Below, piece after piece: positions 5,627-6,717 of a DNA stretch of 6,717 nucleotides (positions are counted from its first letter, which is position 1; every line of letters starts with the position of its first letter). The position numbers and the translations under genes are program-made. Location: the NCBI GenBank assembly GCA_030635485.1, contig DAOVYS010000146.1:1-6717 (forward strand), given 5' to 3'. The notes under the pieces were generated by a model. That model saw only the letters and a list, made by a program, of their open reading frames with translations, made no database searches and had not been told where the DNA came from. The stretch is from Pseudomonadota bacterium (lineage in GTDB: Bacteria; Desulfobacterota; Desulfobulbia; Desulfobulbales; DAOVYS01).

Positions 5627-5749
5627 ATCGTAACCAATAACAAAGTCCAGACAACCAAACAACGCTTACCCCCATTAGTCGGGAAGCGATCGTAACTGAT
5701 TACGGAGGCAAGGCAACCAAACAACAGTTCCCTCCCTTACCATGTAAGC
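5626..5749. repeat. two 62-bp tandem degenerate repeats between ugd and the activator
   Basis: Units 5626-5687 and 5688-5749 are adjacent and each exactly 62 bp. Both start with GATCGTAAC, share CAACCAAACAAC in the middle at the same offset, and end in AAGC; the first 38 positions match at about three quarters. The second unit contains the dyad CGTAACTGATTACG (5691-5704), and the first has a degraded copy at 5629-5642. The unit ends can form small hairpins: GCTT-a-CCC with GGGAAGC at 5664-5687, and CTTAC-CAT-GTAAG at 5736-5748. The repeats begin two bases past the ugd stop codon and fill most of the gap to the activator. They could be protein-binding sites, structured RNA in the ugd 3' end, or remnants of a repeat family. 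Confidence 0.65.
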
Positions 5750-5751
5750 GG

Positions 5752-6717
5752 TCACTGTCGTCCTACGCCCATATAATGAAACCCAGCCTCCTTCATCTTA
5801 CGAGGTTCATATACATTACGCAAGTCAATGAAGACCGGTTTTTTCATGACAGACCTGATCAACTTGAGGTCAAGGGCCCGGTACTGGTTCCATTCCGTGA
5901 GCAGCACCACTGCGTCAGCGCCTTCGCAGGCAGCATAGGGACTCTTGACAAACTCAAATTCCGGAAACATCACGGACGCATCCTCCATGGCCACCGGATC
6001 ATGGACACGCAGCCTGGCGCCTTTTTCAGCAAGAGCGGGCAAAATGGTCAATGAAGGCGCATCCCGTAAATCGTCTGTTTCCGGCTTAAAAGTCATACCC
6101 AAAATTCCGATGGTCTTACCCGCTTCCGAGCCTCCGAGTGCATCTCTTATCTTTTTGACCATCCTCGCCTTCTGGGCCGAATTGACCTCCACGGCAGCCT
6201 CCACAAGCCTGGCAGCGACGCTGTGCTCCTGAGCGATCCGCATCAGGGCGAGAGTGTCTTTCGGAAAACAGGAGCCGCCGTAACCAGGCCCGGGATGGAG
6301 GAATTTACCGCCTATTCGTCCATCCAGCCCCACCGCCTTTGCAAGCGCAATAACATCTGCATTCACCGCCTCGCAAATATTTGCCATTTCGTTAATAAAA
6401 CTGATCTTAATGGCAAGAAATGCGTTTGCGGCATATTTTATAAGTTCAGCAGTCTCAAGCGTAGTCTCGACAAAAGGCGTGGAAATCAGATAAAGGGGGT
6501 CATATACCTCCTTCATCACTTTAACGGCACGCTCCGAGTCAGCGCCGATGACCACACGGTCCGGCCGCATGAAATCAGTAATTGCCGCCCCTTCGCGCAA
6601 AAATTCCGGATTGGAGACAACATTAAAATCAGCATCCGGATTCTCCTCTTTCACAATTCTCTCAACCTGTCTGGCAGTCCCGACAGGCACCGTGCTTTTG
6701 TCCACAATAACGGTGTA
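5752..6717 (-). CDS. ugd: UDP-glucose 6-dehydrogenase, C-terminal 321 residues (5' end cut by window)
   Basis: The enzyme oxidises UDP-glucose twice with NAD+ to give UDP-glucuronate, a precursor of capsule, exopolysaccharide or lipopolysaccharide sugars, in the cytoplasm. The frame is open to the window end, and the first visible residues YTVIVDKSTVPVGT are the end of the NAD-binding domain, so roughly 115-120 N-terminal residues are missing. The GTG at 6705 is internal and is not the start. Family motifs follow in order: NPEFLREG with the catalytic Glu, the central-domain helix ANAFLAIKISFINE with the active-site Lys, GPGYGGSCFPKD with the catalytic Cys (codon 6268-6270), and the UDP-binding domain with GMTFKPETDDLRDAPS. 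The C-terminus ends GVGRQ, a normal length. It lies 180 bases upstream of the sigma-54 activator on the same strand. GDP-mannose dehydrogenase shares the fold, but the GPGYGGSCFPKD and TFKPETDDLRDAPS motifs favour Ugd. Confidence 0.93.
   Translation of the reverse strand, partial: YTVIVDKSTVPVGTARQVERIVKEENPDADFNVVSNPEFLREGAAITDFMRPDRVVIGADSERAVKVMKEVYDPLYLISTPFVETTLETAELIKYAANAFLAIKISFINEMANICEAVNADVIALAKAVGLDGRIGGKFLHPGPGYGGSCFPKDTLALMRIAQEHSVAARLVEAAVEVNSAQKARMVKKIRDALGGSEAGKTIGILGMTFKPETDDLRDAPSLTILPALAEKGARLRVHDPVAMEDASVMFPEFEFVKSPYAACEGADAVVLLTEWNQYRALDLKLIRSVMKKPVFIDLRNVYEPRKMKEAGFHYMGVGRQ

Noticed and set aside
5626..5749. CRISPR array
   Set aside because: Only two degenerate adjacent units, no identical repeats with unique spacers, and no cas genes.
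5626..5749. c-di-GMP riboswitch in the ugd-activator gap
   Set aside because: The conserved core of known c-di-GMP riboswitches is not visible on either strand.
6703..6705. GTG as start codon of ugd
   Set aside because: It falls in the conserved internal motif VDKSTVPVGT, and the frame continues upstream to the window edge with family-like residues YTVI.

Overview
The window looks like a chromosomal piece of a flagellated Gram-negative bacterium, most likely one of the deltaproteobacterial groups (Desulfobacterota). The reasons are the order fliA - cheY - FliL-like gene, a sigma-54 activator with a cysteine-bearing PAS domain, a cysteine-rich PilZ protein, moderate GC and short palindromic mobile elements between genes. 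Species cannot be read from the sequence.

Layout. Bases 1-102 may hold the last 33 codons of an upstream gene on the + strand. After about 180 bases without a convincing gene come three + strand motility genes: fliA (flagellar sigma-28), cheY (single-domain chemotaxis response regulator) and a 325-residue single-pass membrane protein with a FliL-like C-terminal domain. The 342-base fliA-cheY gap holds two candidate promoters and a 150-bp foldback (MITE-like) element flanked by CTAG. The + strand block ends in an AT-rich convergent region with a weak candidate terminator.

On the - strand, from right to left, lie ugd (UDP-glucose 6-dehydrogenase, 5' end cut by the window edge), a full-length PAS/AAA+/Fis sigma-54-dependent activator, and a PilZ-domain (probable c-di-GMP-binding) protein with four N-terminal cysteines. 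A second, unrelated foldback element of about 159 bp sits between the activator and the PilZ gene. Its outer end appears to supply the -35 box of a PilZ promoter. Two 62-bp degenerate tandem repeats with a dyad motif, plus a 16-bp palindrome, fill the ugd-activator gap.

How the genes may work together (inference): FliA and CheY drive late flagellar expression and steering. The FliL-like protein fits at the stator/basal body. PilZ proteins usually lower motility or raise surface polysaccharide when c-di-GMP is high. Ugd makes UDP-glucuronate for polysaccharide, and a sigma-54 activator next to it could control either program. The window may thus lie at a motile/sessile junction. I do not see a clearly new multi-gene system. 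The most unusual content is between the genes.
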